Part shown: positions 48,795 to 57,944 of the stretch, one piece after another
Layout of the letters: every line of letters starts with the position of its first letter
How positions within the stretch are numbered: position 1 is the stretch's first letter
Source of the DNA: Phyllobacterium myrsinacearum
Lineage (GTDB): Bacteria; Pseudomonadota; Alphaproteobacteria; Rhizobiales; Rhizobiaceae
Assembly (NCBI RefSeq): GCF_002980555.1
Contig: NZ_PVBT01000002.1
Span: 620,001-684,000 of the forward strand
Length of the DNA: 64,000 nt
Direction: 5' to 3'
Notes under the pieces: generated by a model
The model's database searches: none
What the model was told of the DNA's origin: nothing
What the model saw: the letters and a program-made list of their open reading frames with translations, nothing else
Translations under genes and position numbers: made by a program

Positions 48795-50393
48795 TCATTC
48801 CGCAAGGCTCAGATATTTGCTCAGGTGTTCGTTGGTTGGATTGTCGCCCCAGCCTTTGATCCGCTTGGAGATGAGCCAGATGTTGGCGCTGTTCATCAGC
48901 GATGCGATGGGCTCGTCCCGCGTCAGAAGGGCTTCCGCCGCATGCAGGATCTTCGACCGGGCTGCGGGATCGCGCTCGTCATAGGATTGCTTCATCAGCG
49001 CGTCATATTCCGGGTTGTTGTAGTGCCCGTAGTTGAATGTCTTGTTGCTGCTGACATTCAGGGCCAGGAAATTTTCCGCATCGGCATAGTCCGCCGTCCA
49101 GCCAGCGCGGGCAACGTTGAACTTGCCGCCCTCCTGCAGGTAGGCATAGTGCGACGACACATCGAGGTTCATCAGGGTCACGTTGGCGCCGAACGCCTTC
49201 TTCCACATGTCGGCGACAGCTGTTGCCACCCGTTCATGGTTGGCGTTGGTGTTGTAGCGGATCTCGATGTTGAGCGGTTTGCCGCCCGGACCGTAGCCCG
49301 CCTCTTTCATCAGCGCGACAGCCTTGTCGTCGCGATCCAGCTGCGACATGTCGGCAAAGGCCGCCTTGGACGGTTCGCCATAGGTGGCAAGACCGGGCGG
49401 CACGAGCGAATAGGTCGGCAGTTGCGCGCCGCTGTAGATTTCCTTGGCGAGGAAGTCGCGATCAACCGACATGGACAGTGCGTTGCGCACGCGCACATCG
49501 TTGAAGGGCTCGGTACGCGTGTCGAAGGCATAATAATAGGTGGCCAGCGCCGGGGTCACATGCACCTGATCGCCCCAGGATTTGCGCAGGCGCTCGATCT
49601 GGTCCGCCGAGAAATTGTAGACCGTGTCGAGTTCCCCGGCTTCAAAGCGCCGGACCGCCGCTGCATCATCTTCCAGCGGATAGAAGATGACCTTGTCCAG
49701 TTTGACATTGGCCGCATCCCAGTAATTGGGGTTCTTGCCGACGGTCAGGTGATCGTTGAGCACATGGTCGACAAGCTGGAAGGCGCCGTTCGACACCATC
49801 TTGCCGGGTTTGACGAAATCCGGGCCATTCTTCTCAAAACTGGCCTTGTTGATGGGCAACGCCGTCTGGTGCGCCATCAGCTGGATGAAGAAGGGCGTCG
49901 CCCGCTCGAGCGTAATTTCGACGGTCTTGGCATCAACGGCCTTCACGCCAAGCTGATCGAGCGGCAATTCACCCTTGTTGATCTTTTCCGCATTCTTGAT
50001 GGGATAAAGAATGTTGGCGTATTTGGCCGCCGTCTTCGGATCCTCGATGCGGCGATAGGAGAAGACAAAGTCTTCCGCTGTGACCGGCGTGCCGTCCGAC
50101 CAGTTGGCATTGGCGCGAAGCTTGAATGTATAGACCGTGCCGTCATCCGATACCGTCCAGCTTTCCGCCGCACCCGGTATGATGGCGCCCTTGGCATCGT
50201 AGACGGTCAACCCTTCGTAGAGGTCCTTGACGACAAAGGCCTCGATATCGATGGATGTCTGGGATTGGTCGAGCGTATTGGGTTCGCCCGCATTGCCCCG
50301 GTGCAGGACCGCTTCGGCGAGGGCGGGACTTGCGGCAAGCGTCAGCGTGCCAAGCAGGATTGCGGTGCGCAGATTGAACTTAACAGACATCAT
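48795..50393 (-). CDS. oppA: Oligopeptide-binding protein OppA, third tandem copy
   Basis: A 532-residue family-5 periplasmic binding protein with a signal peptide ending near SPALA. It has LHRGNAGEPNTLDQSQTSIDIEAFVVKDLYEGL, TFKLRANANWSDGTPVTAEDFVFSYRRIEDPKTAAKYANILYPI, the ATYYYAFDTRTEPFNDVRVRNALSMSVDRD region, and GWTADYADAENFLALN. It is nearest to the permease genes. Two paralogues precede it in the operon. ATG 50393 or 50390 are possible starts after AAAGGA. Confidence 0.95.
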   Translation of the reverse strand: MMSVKFNLRTAILLGTLTLAASPALAEAVLHRGNAGEPNTLDQSQTSIDIEAFVVKDLYEGLTVYDAKGAIIPGAAESWTVSDDGTVYTFKLRANANWSDGTPVTAEDFVFSYRRIEDPKTAAKYANILYPIKNAEKINKGELPLDQLGVKAVDAKTVEITLERATPFFIQLMAHQTALPINKASFEKNGPDFVKPGKMVSNGAFQLVDHVLNDHLTVGKNPNYWDAANVKLDKVIFYPLEDDAAAVRRFEAGELDTVYNFSADQIERLRKSWGDQVHVTPALATYYYAFDTRTEPFNDVRVRNALSMSVDRDFLAKEIYSGAQLPTYSLVPPGLATYGEPSKAAFADMSQLDRDDKAVALMKEAGYGPGGKPLNIEIRYNTNANHERVATAVADMWKKAFGANVTLMNLDVSSHYAYLQEGGKFNVARAGWTADYADAENFLALNVSSNKTFNYGHYNNPEYDALMKQSYDERDPAARSKILHAAEALLTRDEPIASLMNSANIWLISKRIKGWGDNPTNEHLSKYLSLAE

Positions 50394-50451
50394 TTACCGT
50401 CCTTTCCCTCATTGATTCAGGCGCATCGCGCAGGCGGCGGTGCGCACGCGA

Positions 50452-52050
50452 TTACTGTTCAAGGCTCAGATATTTGCTTAAGTGGTCGTTGGTGCCGTTG
50501 TCCTTCCAGCCCTTGACGCGGTTGGAGACGAGCCAGAGCTGGCCGAAATTCATCATGGGCGCGACGGGCTGCTCCTGCAGCACCAGGGCTTCGGCTTCAT
50601 GCAGGATCTTGGAGCGGGCGGCCGGATCTTTCTCGTCATAGGACTTCTTGACCAGGGCATCGAAGTCCGGATTGTTCCAGCGGCCATAGTTGAAGGTGGT
50701 GTTGGTGCTTAGGTTGATGACCATGAAGTTCTCGGCATCGGCATAGTCCGCCGTCCAGCCCGCCCGCGCCACGTTGAATTTGCCGCCCTCTTTCAGGTAG
50801 GCGTAGTGCGCGCTGATATCGTTCTGCAGCAGGGTGACATTAGCGCCGAAGGCCTTTTTCCACATATCGGCAACGGCGATGGCGACCCGTTCGTGATTGG
50901 GATTGGTGTTGTAGCGGATCTCGATGTTGAGCGGCTTGCCGCCGGTGCCATAGCCCGCCTCCTTCATCAAGGCGAGCGCCTTGTCGTCACGGTCGAGCTG
51001 CGACATGTCGGCAAAATCGGGTTTGGCCGGCGTGCCGTAATTGGTAATGCCTTCGGGGACCAGCGAATAGGCGGGCAGCTGTGCGCCCTTGTAGATTTCA
51101 TTCGACAGGAAGTCGCGGTCGATCGCCATGGACAGCGCCCGGCGCACGCGCACGTCGCTGAACGGTTCGACGCGAGTGTCGAAGGAATAGAAATAGGTCG
51201 ACAGCGCCGGGGTGATGCGCACCTGATCGCCCATGGAGGCGCGCAGGCGCTCGATCTGGTCGGCGGAGAAATTGTAGACGAGGTCCATTTCCCTGGCTTC
51301 GAAGCGGCGCACGGCCGCCGCCTGATCCTCGGTCGGGTAGAAGATGACCTTGTCCAGTTTCACGTCGGCGGCGCCCCAGTAGTCCGGGTTCCTGGCGGCG
51401 GTCAGATGATCGTTCTGCACGTGTTCGACAAGCTCGAAGGCGCCGTTGGAGATGAGTTTGCCCGGCTTGATGAAGTCGGCGCCGTTCTTTTCCAGGCTTG
51501 CCCTGTTGACCGGCAGGGCGGTCTGGTGCGCCAGCAATTCCACGAAGAAGGGTGTTGCGCGCTCCAGGGTGATTTCGAGCGTCTTGGCATCAATCGCCTT
51601 CATGCCGATCTGGTCGACGGGCAGTTCGCCCTTGTTGATCTTCTCAGCATTCTTGATGGGATAGAGCATGTTGGCGTAGCCGGCCGCCGTCTTCGGCTCT
51701 TCAACGCGCTTGAAGGAGAAGATGAAATCATCCGCGGTGACGGGCGAGCCGTCAGACCAGTTGGCATTGGCGCGGATCTTGAAAGTATAGACCGTGCCGT
51801 CATCGGAGACAGTCCAGCTTTCTGCGGCGCCCGGCACGATCTTGCCGGCAGGATCATAGCTGGTCAGCCCCTCATAGAGGTCCTTCAGGATGAAGGCCTC
51901 GATCTCAAGCGAGGTCTGGGAGGGATCGAGTGTTTGCGGTTCGCCGCTATTGCCGCGATGCAGAACCGCTTCAGCAAGCGCCGGGCTTGCCGCCAGCAAC
52001 AGCGAACCGGCAAGAAGGGCGGCAGTTATGTTCAGTTTTGCAAACGTCAT
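50452..52050 (-). CDS. oppA: Oligopeptide-binding protein OppA, second tandem copy
   Basis: A 532-residue paralogue of the neighbouring OppA proteins, alignable end to end by eye. It starts its mature part AEAVLHRGNSGEPQTLDPSQTSLEIEAFILKDLYEGLTSYD. Differences from the other two cluster in the specificity region (for example VINLSTNTTFNYGRWNNPDF, and a Gly-Gly-Lys site kept as GTGGKPLNIEIRYNTNPNH). ATG 52050 has GAGGGAAC upstream; the 10-residue in-frame upstream extension is not supported. The 58-base spacer to the next copy has a GC-rich inverted repeat. Confidence 0.95.
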   Translation of the reverse strand: MTFAKLNITAALLAGSLLLAASPALAEAVLHRGNSGEPQTLDPSQTSLEIEAFILKDLYEGLTSYDPAGKIVPGAAESWTVSDDGTVYTFKIRANANWSDGSPVTADDFIFSFKRVEEPKTAAGYANMLYPIKNAEKINKGELPVDQIGMKAIDAKTLEITLERATPFFVELLAHQTALPVNRASLEKNGADFIKPGKLISNGAFELVEHVQNDHLTAARNPDYWGAADVKLDKVIFYPTEDQAAAVRRFEAREMDLVYNFSADQIERLRASMGDQVRITPALSTYFYSFDTRVEPFSDVRVRRALSMAIDRDFLSNEIYKGAQLPAYSLVPEGITNYGTPAKPDFADMSQLDRDDKALALMKEAGYGTGGKPLNIEIRYNTNPNHERVAIAVADMWKKAFGANVTLLQNDISAHYAYLKEGGKFNVARAGWTADYADAENFMVINLSTNTTFNYGRWNNPDFDALVKKSYDEKDPAARSKILHEAEALVLQEQPVAPMMNFGQLWLVSNRVKGWKDNGTNDHLSKYLSLEQ

Positions 52051-52200
52051 CTGGCTGTTCCCTCGCCGTTTACGGGTCAATGTTCGTCATGAAATGGCAA
52101 TGCCGGCCCGTTCACGGTCCTGTCGAAAGGACGGTGCCGGGTCATGTCTGTTTGTCGATTTGCGGTCGGTAAGTGGCACATAACGAGCCGGGCAAAAGAG

Positions 52201-52234
52201 TGACGCGCAACCCGCGGGTGCGGATTGCGCGTCA
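52201..52234 (-). terminator. Hairpin after the first oppA copy
   Basis: TGACGCGCAA (52201-52210) and TTGCGCGTCA (52225-52234) form a perfect 10-base stem directly after the first oppA stop. On the minus strand it is followed by CTCTTTTG. It probably terminates part of the transcripts or stabilises the oppA mRNA. Confidence 0.65.
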
Positions 52235-52242
52235 GACTTCAG

Positions 52243-53838
52243 CTATTCAACGCTGAGATATTTGCTCAGATGCTCGTTGTTGGCGTTGTCGCCCCAGCCC
52301 TTGACCTTGTCGGCCACGAGCCAGAGGTTCGCGTCATTCATCAGCGGCGCGATCGGCTGGTCGCGCATGATCAATGCTTCTGCCTGATGCAGGATCTTGG
52401 CGCGTTCCGCAGGATTGCGCTCTTCATAGGACTTCTTCATCAGGGCATCAAATTCTGGATTTGAGTAATGCCCGTAGTTGAAGGTCTTGTTGCTGCTGAC
52501 ATTGAGGTTGAGGAAGTTTTCCGGATCGGCATAGTCCGCCGTCCAGCCAGCGCGGGCAACGTTGAATTTGCCGCCTTCCTGCAGATAGGCATAGTGCGAT
52601 GAAATATCGAGGTTCATCAGCGTGACCTTGGCGCCGAAGGTCTTTTTCCACATATCGGCAACAGCCGTCGCCACGCGCTCGTGGTTCGGGTTGGTGTTGT
52701 AGCGGATTTCAATGCTCAGCGGTTTGCCGCCTTCGCCATAGCCCGCTTCCTTCATCAGCTTGAGCGCTTCATCTTCGCGATCCAGCTGGGATTTGTCGGC
52801 AAAATCGGCCTTGGACGGTTCGCCGTAGTTTTCCATGCCCGCAGGCACCAGAGAGTAAACCGGCAGTTTGGTGCCGTTATAGATGTCTTTGGCAAGGAAA
52901 TCACGGTCGACGGCCATCGAGAGGGCGCGGCGCACGCGTACATCGTTGAAGGGTTCGGTGCGCGTGTCGAAGGGGTAGTAGTAGGTTGCCATGGCCGGGG
53001 TCACGTGGACCTGCTTGGCATTGGCGGCGCGCATGCGCTCGATCTGGTCAGACGAGAAGTTGTAGACGAGGTCCAGTTCACCCGCTTCGTAACGCCGGAC
53101 GGCTGCCGCCTGGTCTTCGAGCGGATAGAAGATGACCTTGTCGAGCTTGACGTTTGCGGCGTCCCAGTAATGCTCGTTCTTGGCAACGGTCAGATGATCG
53201 TTCGGCACGTGCTCAAGCAGCTTGAATGCGCCATTGCCCACCAGCTTGCCCGGCTTGACGAAATCAGCGCCGTTCTTTTCGAAGCTGGCCTTGTTGATCG
53301 GCAGTGCAGTCTGGTGCGACAGCAGCTCGATGAAGAACGGGGTCGGGCGTTCGAGCGTGATTTCCAGCGTCTTGGCATCAATGGCCTTTACGCCGAGTTC
53401 CTCAATCTTGGCCTTGCTCTTGTTGACCGCTTCGGCATTTTTGATCGGATAAAGGATATTGGCGTAGCCGGCCGCTGTCTTCGGGTCTTCGACGCGGCGC
53501 ATCGAGAAAACAAAATCTTCCGCCGTTACTGGCGTGCCATCGGACCAGTTGGCATTGTCGCGCAGCTTGAACGTGTAGACGGTGCCGTCATCGGAAACTT
53601 TCCAGCTTTCCGCGGTACCCGGAACAATCTTGCCGTTCGCGTCATAGATCGTCAGGCCTTCGTAGAGGTCCTTGACGATGAATGCCTCGATATCGATGGA
53701 GGTTTGCGACTGGTCAAGGGTCTGCGGTTCACCGCTGTTGCCGCGATGCAGCACGGCTTCTGCCAGTGCCGGGCTTGCGCCTATCATCAGCGATCCAAGC
53801 AGCAGCGCCGCACGGAAATTGAGTTTCATAAATGACAT
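52243..53838 (-). CDS. oppA: Oligopeptide-binding protein OppA, first tandem copy (operon-proximal)
   Basis: A 531-residue family-5 periplasmic binding protein with signal peptide (KLNFRAALLLGSLMIGASPALA). It is closest to the operon promoter and therefore likely the most expressed. GNSGEPQTLDQSQTSIDIEAFIVKDLYEGL, DNANWSDGTPVTAEDFVFSMRRVEDP and YYPFDTRTEPFNDVRVRRALSMAVDRDFLAK align with the other two copies. ATG 53838 has GGAAGGAC upstream. A 190-base spacer with a hairpin separates it from the second copy. Confidence 0.95.
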   Translation of the reverse strand: MSFMKLNFRAALLLGSLMIGASPALAEAVLHRGNSGEPQTLDQSQTSIDIEAFIVKDLYEGLTIYDANGKIVPGTAESWKVSDDGTVYTFKLRDNANWSDGTPVTAEDFVFSMRRVEDPKTAAGYANILYPIKNAEAVNKSKAKIEELGVKAIDAKTLEITLERPTPFFIELLSHQTALPINKASFEKNGADFVKPGKLVGNGAFKLLEHVPNDHLTVAKNEHYWDAANVKLDKVIFYPLEDQAAAVRRYEAGELDLVYNFSSDQIERMRAANAKQVHVTPAMATYYYPFDTRTEPFNDVRVRRALSMAVDRDFLAKDIYNGTKLPVYSLVPAGMENYGEPSKADFADKSQLDREDEALKLMKEAGYGEGGKPLSIEIRYNTNPNHERVATAVADMWKKTFGAKVTLMNLDISSHYAYLQEGGKFNVARAGWTADYADPENFLNLNVSSNKTFNYGHYSNPEFDALMKKSYEERNPAERAKILHQAEALIMRDQPIAPLMNDANLWLVADKVKGWGDNANNEHLSKYLSVE

Positions 53839-54400
53839 TTTTTAGTCCTTCCCCTTTGAAGAATTATGAAGGCATGAATAAAAGCCAAAATTTTGCCAAA
53901 CGCAAGCCGTCGATTTTCCGATTTATGCGAAATATGCGAGTCGACGAAACGGCTTAAATCGGGTTAAACTCAGGATAGAGCAGCATTTTCGGGCTATTTG
54001 CCCTGCAAGCGAATTTTACGAAAACGTCAAAAAAATTGTGCACGATGTGGACCATCGGGCCGATTCTCGCCATTTTTTGATCCAAAATCGCCGCTCCGGC
54101 GCGTTTCACGGCGTCAGTTTCGATAATTTTCCCCGAAATGGAAATTTGGTTAGCAAAGCGTTTGCGGCACTTTTCGGTGAGATCGGCACGCATTGCCCGG
54201 TGACCGGCCAAGCGATGCGGATGATTGTCGCCCTTGCCTTTCCCCACGGCGCGATACCGCCAATTTTGTCCTTGGACAGCTGGACAAAAATAAGTCTTAA
54301 GCGGGAGTGATTTGCTGATCGGAAAAATCCTGTATGCTGCAGTGCCCCGCCCTTTGAACATCAGTCCGACATCCCCCCGGTGAACAACAGGTAAATGTGC
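53839..54400. promoter_or_regulatory. 562-base gene-free region upstream of the opp operon
   Basis: The region next to oppA is AT-rich. AAGCCGT (53904-53910) and ACGGCTT (53949-53955) face each other around inner TCGA copies, and the loop holds two direct TATGCGA repeats (53924-53930 and 53933-53939). This could be an operator or a leader structure for opp mRNA. The rest, 53960-54390, has short frames on both strands without start signals; I find no gene there. It could hold a small RNA, but nothing in the sequence proves it. Confidence 0.35.
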
Positions 54401-55198
54401 ATGACAGCTCTCGTCATACTTATTATCGCAGCTGTCGCGCTCAGCGGCGTGATGGCCTGTGCTTTCCTTGTGCAGCGCCGGACCGGGAACAGCGGCTGGG
54501 CTGATGCCTTCTGGTCCTTCGGTGTCGGAGCCATCGGCATTCTCTCCATCCTGTTCTCCAGCGATATGGTATCGCCGGCAAGGAAATGGCTGGTGATTGC
54601 CCTGCTTGCCCTATGGTCGCTGCGGCTGGGCGGACATATCCTGCTGCGCACGCTCAACGGCGAGGATGATCCGCGCTACGCCCGGTTGCGCCGGCAATGG
54701 GGTGCGTCCGCCCATTCGCAGATGTTCTTCTTTCTGCAAACCCAGGCATTTGCGGGCATTCTCCTGGTCATCAGCGTCTATATCGCTGCGGCCCGGCCGG
54801 ATATCGAGCTGGAATTTCCCGATTATCTCGGGCTCACCGTGATGCTTGTCGCCCTTGCCGGTGAAGCGATTGCGGACTGGCAGCTCAAACGGTTTTCCCG
54901 CAACCCGGCCAATCGCGGCAAGATCTGCGATACGGGGTTCTGGCGCTGGTCGCGTCACCCCAATTACTTCTTCGAGTGGCTGGGCTGGGTGTCCTATGTG
55001 CTGATCGCTGCCGATTTCGACGGCGACTATGTGCATGGCTGGCTTACGCTCGCCGCCCCGGTTCTGATGTATGTGCTGCTGCGCCATGTCTCCGGTGTCC
55101 CGCCGCTGGAGGAACATATGCTTGCCTCGCGTGGACAGGCTTTCCAAGACTATCAACGGCGTACGAGCATCTTCTTTCCCAAGCCTCCTAAAGAATAA
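54401..55198 (+). CDS. DUF1295-family integral membrane protein (steroid 5-alpha-reductase-like)
   Basis: A 265-residue membrane protein with about seven hydrophobic segments and the family marks GWADAFWSFGVG, LWSLRLGGHILLR, and the C-terminal RGKICDTGFWRWSRHPNYFFEWLGWVSYVL, with HPNY typical of the isoprenylcysteine methyltransferase/5-alpha-reductase fold. The physiological role is unknown. AGG at 54389-54391 favours ATG 54401 over ATG 54395. It stands alone between the opp operon and the DNA-repair module. Confidence 0.9.
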   Translation: MTALVILIIAAVALSGVMACAFLVQRRTGNSGWADAFWSFGVGAIGILSILFSSDMVSPARKWLVIALLALWSLRLGGHILLRTLNGEDDPRYARLRRQWGASAHSQMFFFLQTQAFAGILLVISVYIAAARPDIELEFPDYLGLTVMLVALAGEAIADWQLKRFSRNPANRGKICDTGFWRWSRHPNYFFEWLGWVSYVLIAADFDGDYVHGWLTLAAPVLMYVLLRHVSGVPPLEEHMLASRGQAFQDYQRRTSIFFPKPPKE

Positions 55199-55248
55199 GG
55201 TAAGAAAATAGGTATTAACCTATTGAAGTGTCGTTAATATCCATCGCG

Positions 55249-56874
55249 TCAATCGGTGGCATCGGAATCGCGCAGAAGCGCTTCCAGTGTTTCCAGCCTG
55301 TCCGCCTCGATCGGCGGCTTGTCCCAGCGCAGGCGGGCGATGCGGGGAAAGCGCATGGCAACGCCTGACTTGTGCCGCTTTGACCGGTTCAATCCTTCAA
55401 ACGCCACCTCCAGAACGAGGCCATGGGCTGGTTCCGCCCGTACCGAGCGTACCGGCCCGAAGCGTTCGGTGGTGTTGTTGCGCACATAGGCATCGAGCTG
55501 TTTCAGCTCTTCATCGGTAAAGCCGAAATAGGCCTTTCCCACCGGTACCAGATGCGGATCGTCTTCCGGGCCGGTCCAGACGGCAAATGTATAATCCGAA
55601 TAGAAGCTCGACCGCTTGCCGTGCCCGCGCTGCGCATAGACCAGAACCGCGTCGATGGTAAAGGGATCGCGCTTCCATTTGAACCAAGGCCCTTTTGGGC
55701 GTCCCGGCACATAGGTTGAATCCCACCGCTTCAGCATCAATCCCTCAATGACGGGATGGGGCGGGTCCCTGCGCAACGCGGCAAGGTCTTCGAACGTGGT
55801 GTAGGCAACAAGCGGCGACAGATCGAAACGGGATGGATCGAGCGCCGCCGCAAAGCGCTCCAGCCTTTGCCTCCTCTCAGCAAAAGACAAAGTCCGGATG
55901 TCTTCATCTCCGTCAATCAGGAGATCATACAGCCGCACGAATGCCGGATGGCTTTCCATCTGCCTGGCCGAGACGGCTTTCCGGTTAAGCCGCTGCTGCA
56001 GGTCGCCGAAGGCGCCGATTTCGACGCTTTCGTCGGTGCTGCGGGCAACGAGCAGTTCACCGTCCAGCGTTCCCGCGAAATTCATGGCATCGGCAATGTC
56101 GGGAAAGGCGTGGGAGATATCATCACCCGTCCGCGAATAGATGCGCCGCTGACCGGTTTCAGCCGTCAATTGCACGCGGATGCCGTCCCACTTCCACTCC
56201 GCAGCATAATCTTCCGCGACAATCTTCGTGTAATCCGGCTCCTCCAGTGGTGTCGAAAGCATGACCGGCCGAAACGGCGCCGCGGCGAGGCTCGCGGGCT
56301 TTTCCGCCTTGCCTTCCAGCCAGGCGAACAGGGATTGATAGGGCGGCTTCAGCCCATGCCAGAGCTCTTCGATCTCACTCACGTCGACACTGCCGAAATC
56401 CGCAAGTGCCTGTTTGGCCAGCCGTGCCGAAACGCCGATGCGCAGGCCGCCGGTCACCAGTTTCAGCAGGGCATAGCGCGCCGATGCATCCAGCTGGTCG
56501 AGCCATTTCTCCACGAGTTTGATGGCATCGCTGCGCGAGGCGCGCGCGAGCGAGGCAACCACGTCGCCAAGGGTGGGAATGGCGTTGGCGCGCGATGGCT
56601 CCCTGGCTGACCAGACCAGGGAAATCGTTTCAGCGAGATCGCCGACATAGTCATAAGAATAGGCAAAAAGCTGCTCGTCCATGCGCTCGGCGACGAGCGC
56701 GCGCAGCATGGCCGGTTTGACATTGGCGATGTCGAGATCCCGCGTGATGGCGGCAAGAGCCAGGCCGCGGTCCGGGTCCGGCGTTTGCCTGAAATAGTCG
56801 ACGAGCAGCCTGATCTTACCGTTGCGCTGCGGTGTGAGCACCAGCCTGTCGAGAAGGGCGGCGAATTCGCGCAT
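55249..56874 (-). CDS. ATP-dependent DNA ligase of the ligase-associated DNA damage module
   Basis: A 541-residue ATP-dependent ligase. The adenylated lysine is Lys228 in AEWKWDGIRVQL (motif KxDG), then IYSRTGDDISHAFPDI, TLDGELLVAR, EGLMLKRWDSTYVPGRPKGPWFKWKRDP, with a C-terminal OB fold. The N-terminal 200 residues form the helical DNA-binding domain. This is the ligase type found with an MBL-fold exonuclease, an Lhr-like helicase and PdeM, thought to repair cross-links and other lesions. ATG 56874 overlaps the exonuclease stop by one base. Confidence 0.95.
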   Translation of the reverse strand: MREFAALLDRLVLTPQRNGKIRLLVDYFRQTPDPDRGLALAAITRDLDIANVKPAMLRALVAERMDEQLFAYSYDYVGDLAETISLVWSAREPSRANAIPTLGDVVASLARASRSDAIKLVEKWLDQLDASARYALLKLVTGGLRIGVSARLAKQALADFGSVDVSEIEELWHGLKPPYQSLFAWLEGKAEKPASLAAAPFRPVMLSTPLEEPDYTKIVAEDYAAEWKWDGIRVQLTAETGQRRIYSRTGDDISHAFPDIADAMNFAGTLDGELLVARSTDESVEIGAFGDLQQRLNRKAVSARQMESHPAFVRLYDLLIDGDEDIRTLSFAERRQRLERFAAALDPSRFDLSPLVAYTTFEDLAALRRDPPHPVIEGLMLKRWDSTYVPGRPKGPWFKWKRDPFTIDAVLVYAQRGHGKRSSFYSDYTFAVWTGPEDDPHLVPVGKAYFGFTDEELKQLDAYVRNNTTERFGPVRSVRAEPAHGLVLEVAFEGLNRSKRHKSGVAMRFPRIARLRWDKPPIEADRLETLEALLRDSDATD

Positions 56875-57890
56875 CAGTCCCCCTCGTCTTCATAGCCGAC
56901 AAGATGCAGCGGCCGTGCGGCAAAGCCATTGAGATCGCACCATCGGACGAGCGCCTCCTCGCGGCCGTGGGTCACCCAGATCTGCGATGGCGCCAGTTCC
57001 CTGATCGTACCGGTCAGTTCGTCCCAGTCGCAATGATCGGACAGGATGATCGGCAGTTCCACCCCCTGCTGGCGCGCGCGCTGGCGGATACGCATCCAGC
57101 CCGAGGCAAAGCACGAGACAGGATCGGGAAAGCGACGGGCCCAGCGGTCCTGAAACGAGGAAGGCGGCCCGACGACGACACTGCCGGCAAAATCCTGCGG
57201 TGTACCGGTTTCCAGTGTCGCCGGGGACAAGGGTCCAAGATCGATGCCCTGCGACTGGTAATATTCGCACAGCTTTGTCAGGGCACCATGGATATAGATC
57301 GTCCTGTCATAGCCTGCATCGCGCAGCATGCGGATGACCCGCTGCGCCTTGCCGAGCGCATAGGCGCCGACAAGGTGCGAGCGCTCGGGAAATTGCGCGA
57401 TGGATTTCACCAGCTTGGCGATTTCGTCCCTGGCATCGGGATGCCGGAACACCGGCAGGGCAAAGGTCGCTTCGGTTATGAACACGTCGCACGGCACCGG
57501 TTCGAACCCGATGCAGGTGGGATCCGCCGCCCGCTTGTAGTCACCCGAGCAGACGATGCGCATGCCATCCTTTTCGACCGCGATCTGTGCTGACCCCAGA
57601 ACGTGACCGGCCGGATGAAAGCTGACCTTTACGCCATTGATCTCGCTGACAGTTCCAAGCTCTGCCGCCTGGGTCGTTCCGGCAAAATTGTCGCCATAGC
57701 GTATCCCCATGATGTCGAGTGTCTGGCGTGTCGCCATGACATGCCGGTGGCCGGGCCGTGCATGGTCGGCATGGCCATGGGTGATCAGCGCCCGCTCCAC
57801 GGGACTGACCGGATCGATATGGAAATCTCCCGCCGGGGAATAGAGACCCGTTGGCGTTGATCGCAAAAGCTCTTCCGGACGGGTCAGCAT
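56874..57890 (-). CDS. MBL-fold exonuclease of the ligase-associated DNA damage module
   Basis: A 338-residue metallo-beta-lactamase/beta-CASP nuclease related to CPSF73/SNM1-type enzymes. The metal motif THGHADHARPGH is near residue 38, with HPAGHVLGSAQI, SGDYKRAADPT and the late ILSDHCDWDEL. ATG 57890 follows a purine-rich stretch; the much longer upstream frame runs antisense through the helicase gene and is rejected. It is divergent from the helicase gene (54 bases between starts) and forms an operon with the ligase. Confidence 0.93.
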   Translation of the reverse strand: MLTRPEELLRSTPTGLYSPAGDFHIDPVSPVERALITHGHADHARPGHRHVMATRQTLDIMGIRYGDNFAGTTQAAELGTVSEINGVKVSFHPAGHVLGSAQIAVEKDGMRIVCSGDYKRAADPTCIGFEPVPCDVFITEATFALPVFRHPDARDEIAKLVKSIAQFPERSHLVGAYALGKAQRVIRMLRDAGYDRTIYIHGALTKLCEYYQSQGIDLGPLSPATLETGTPQDFAGSVVVGPPSSFQDRWARRFPDPVSCFASGWMRIRQRARQQGVELPIILSDHCDWDELTGTIRELAPSQIWVTHGREEALVRWCDLNGFAARPLHLVGYEDEGD

Positions 57891-57944
57891 TCCTTTTCCA
57901 CCTTTCTGCACCAACGAAGATAGGCAGCATTTGGCTCCACGCAA

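Noticed and set aside
53954-54361. Two overlapping short frames on opposite strands in the opp upstream region
   Set aside because: No SD, no motif, and composition unlike neighbouring genes; treated as non-coding.
55207-55224. AATAGG-TATTAA-CCTATT stem after the DUF1295 gene
   Set aside because: A 6-base AT-rich stem with no T run is too weak to call a terminator.
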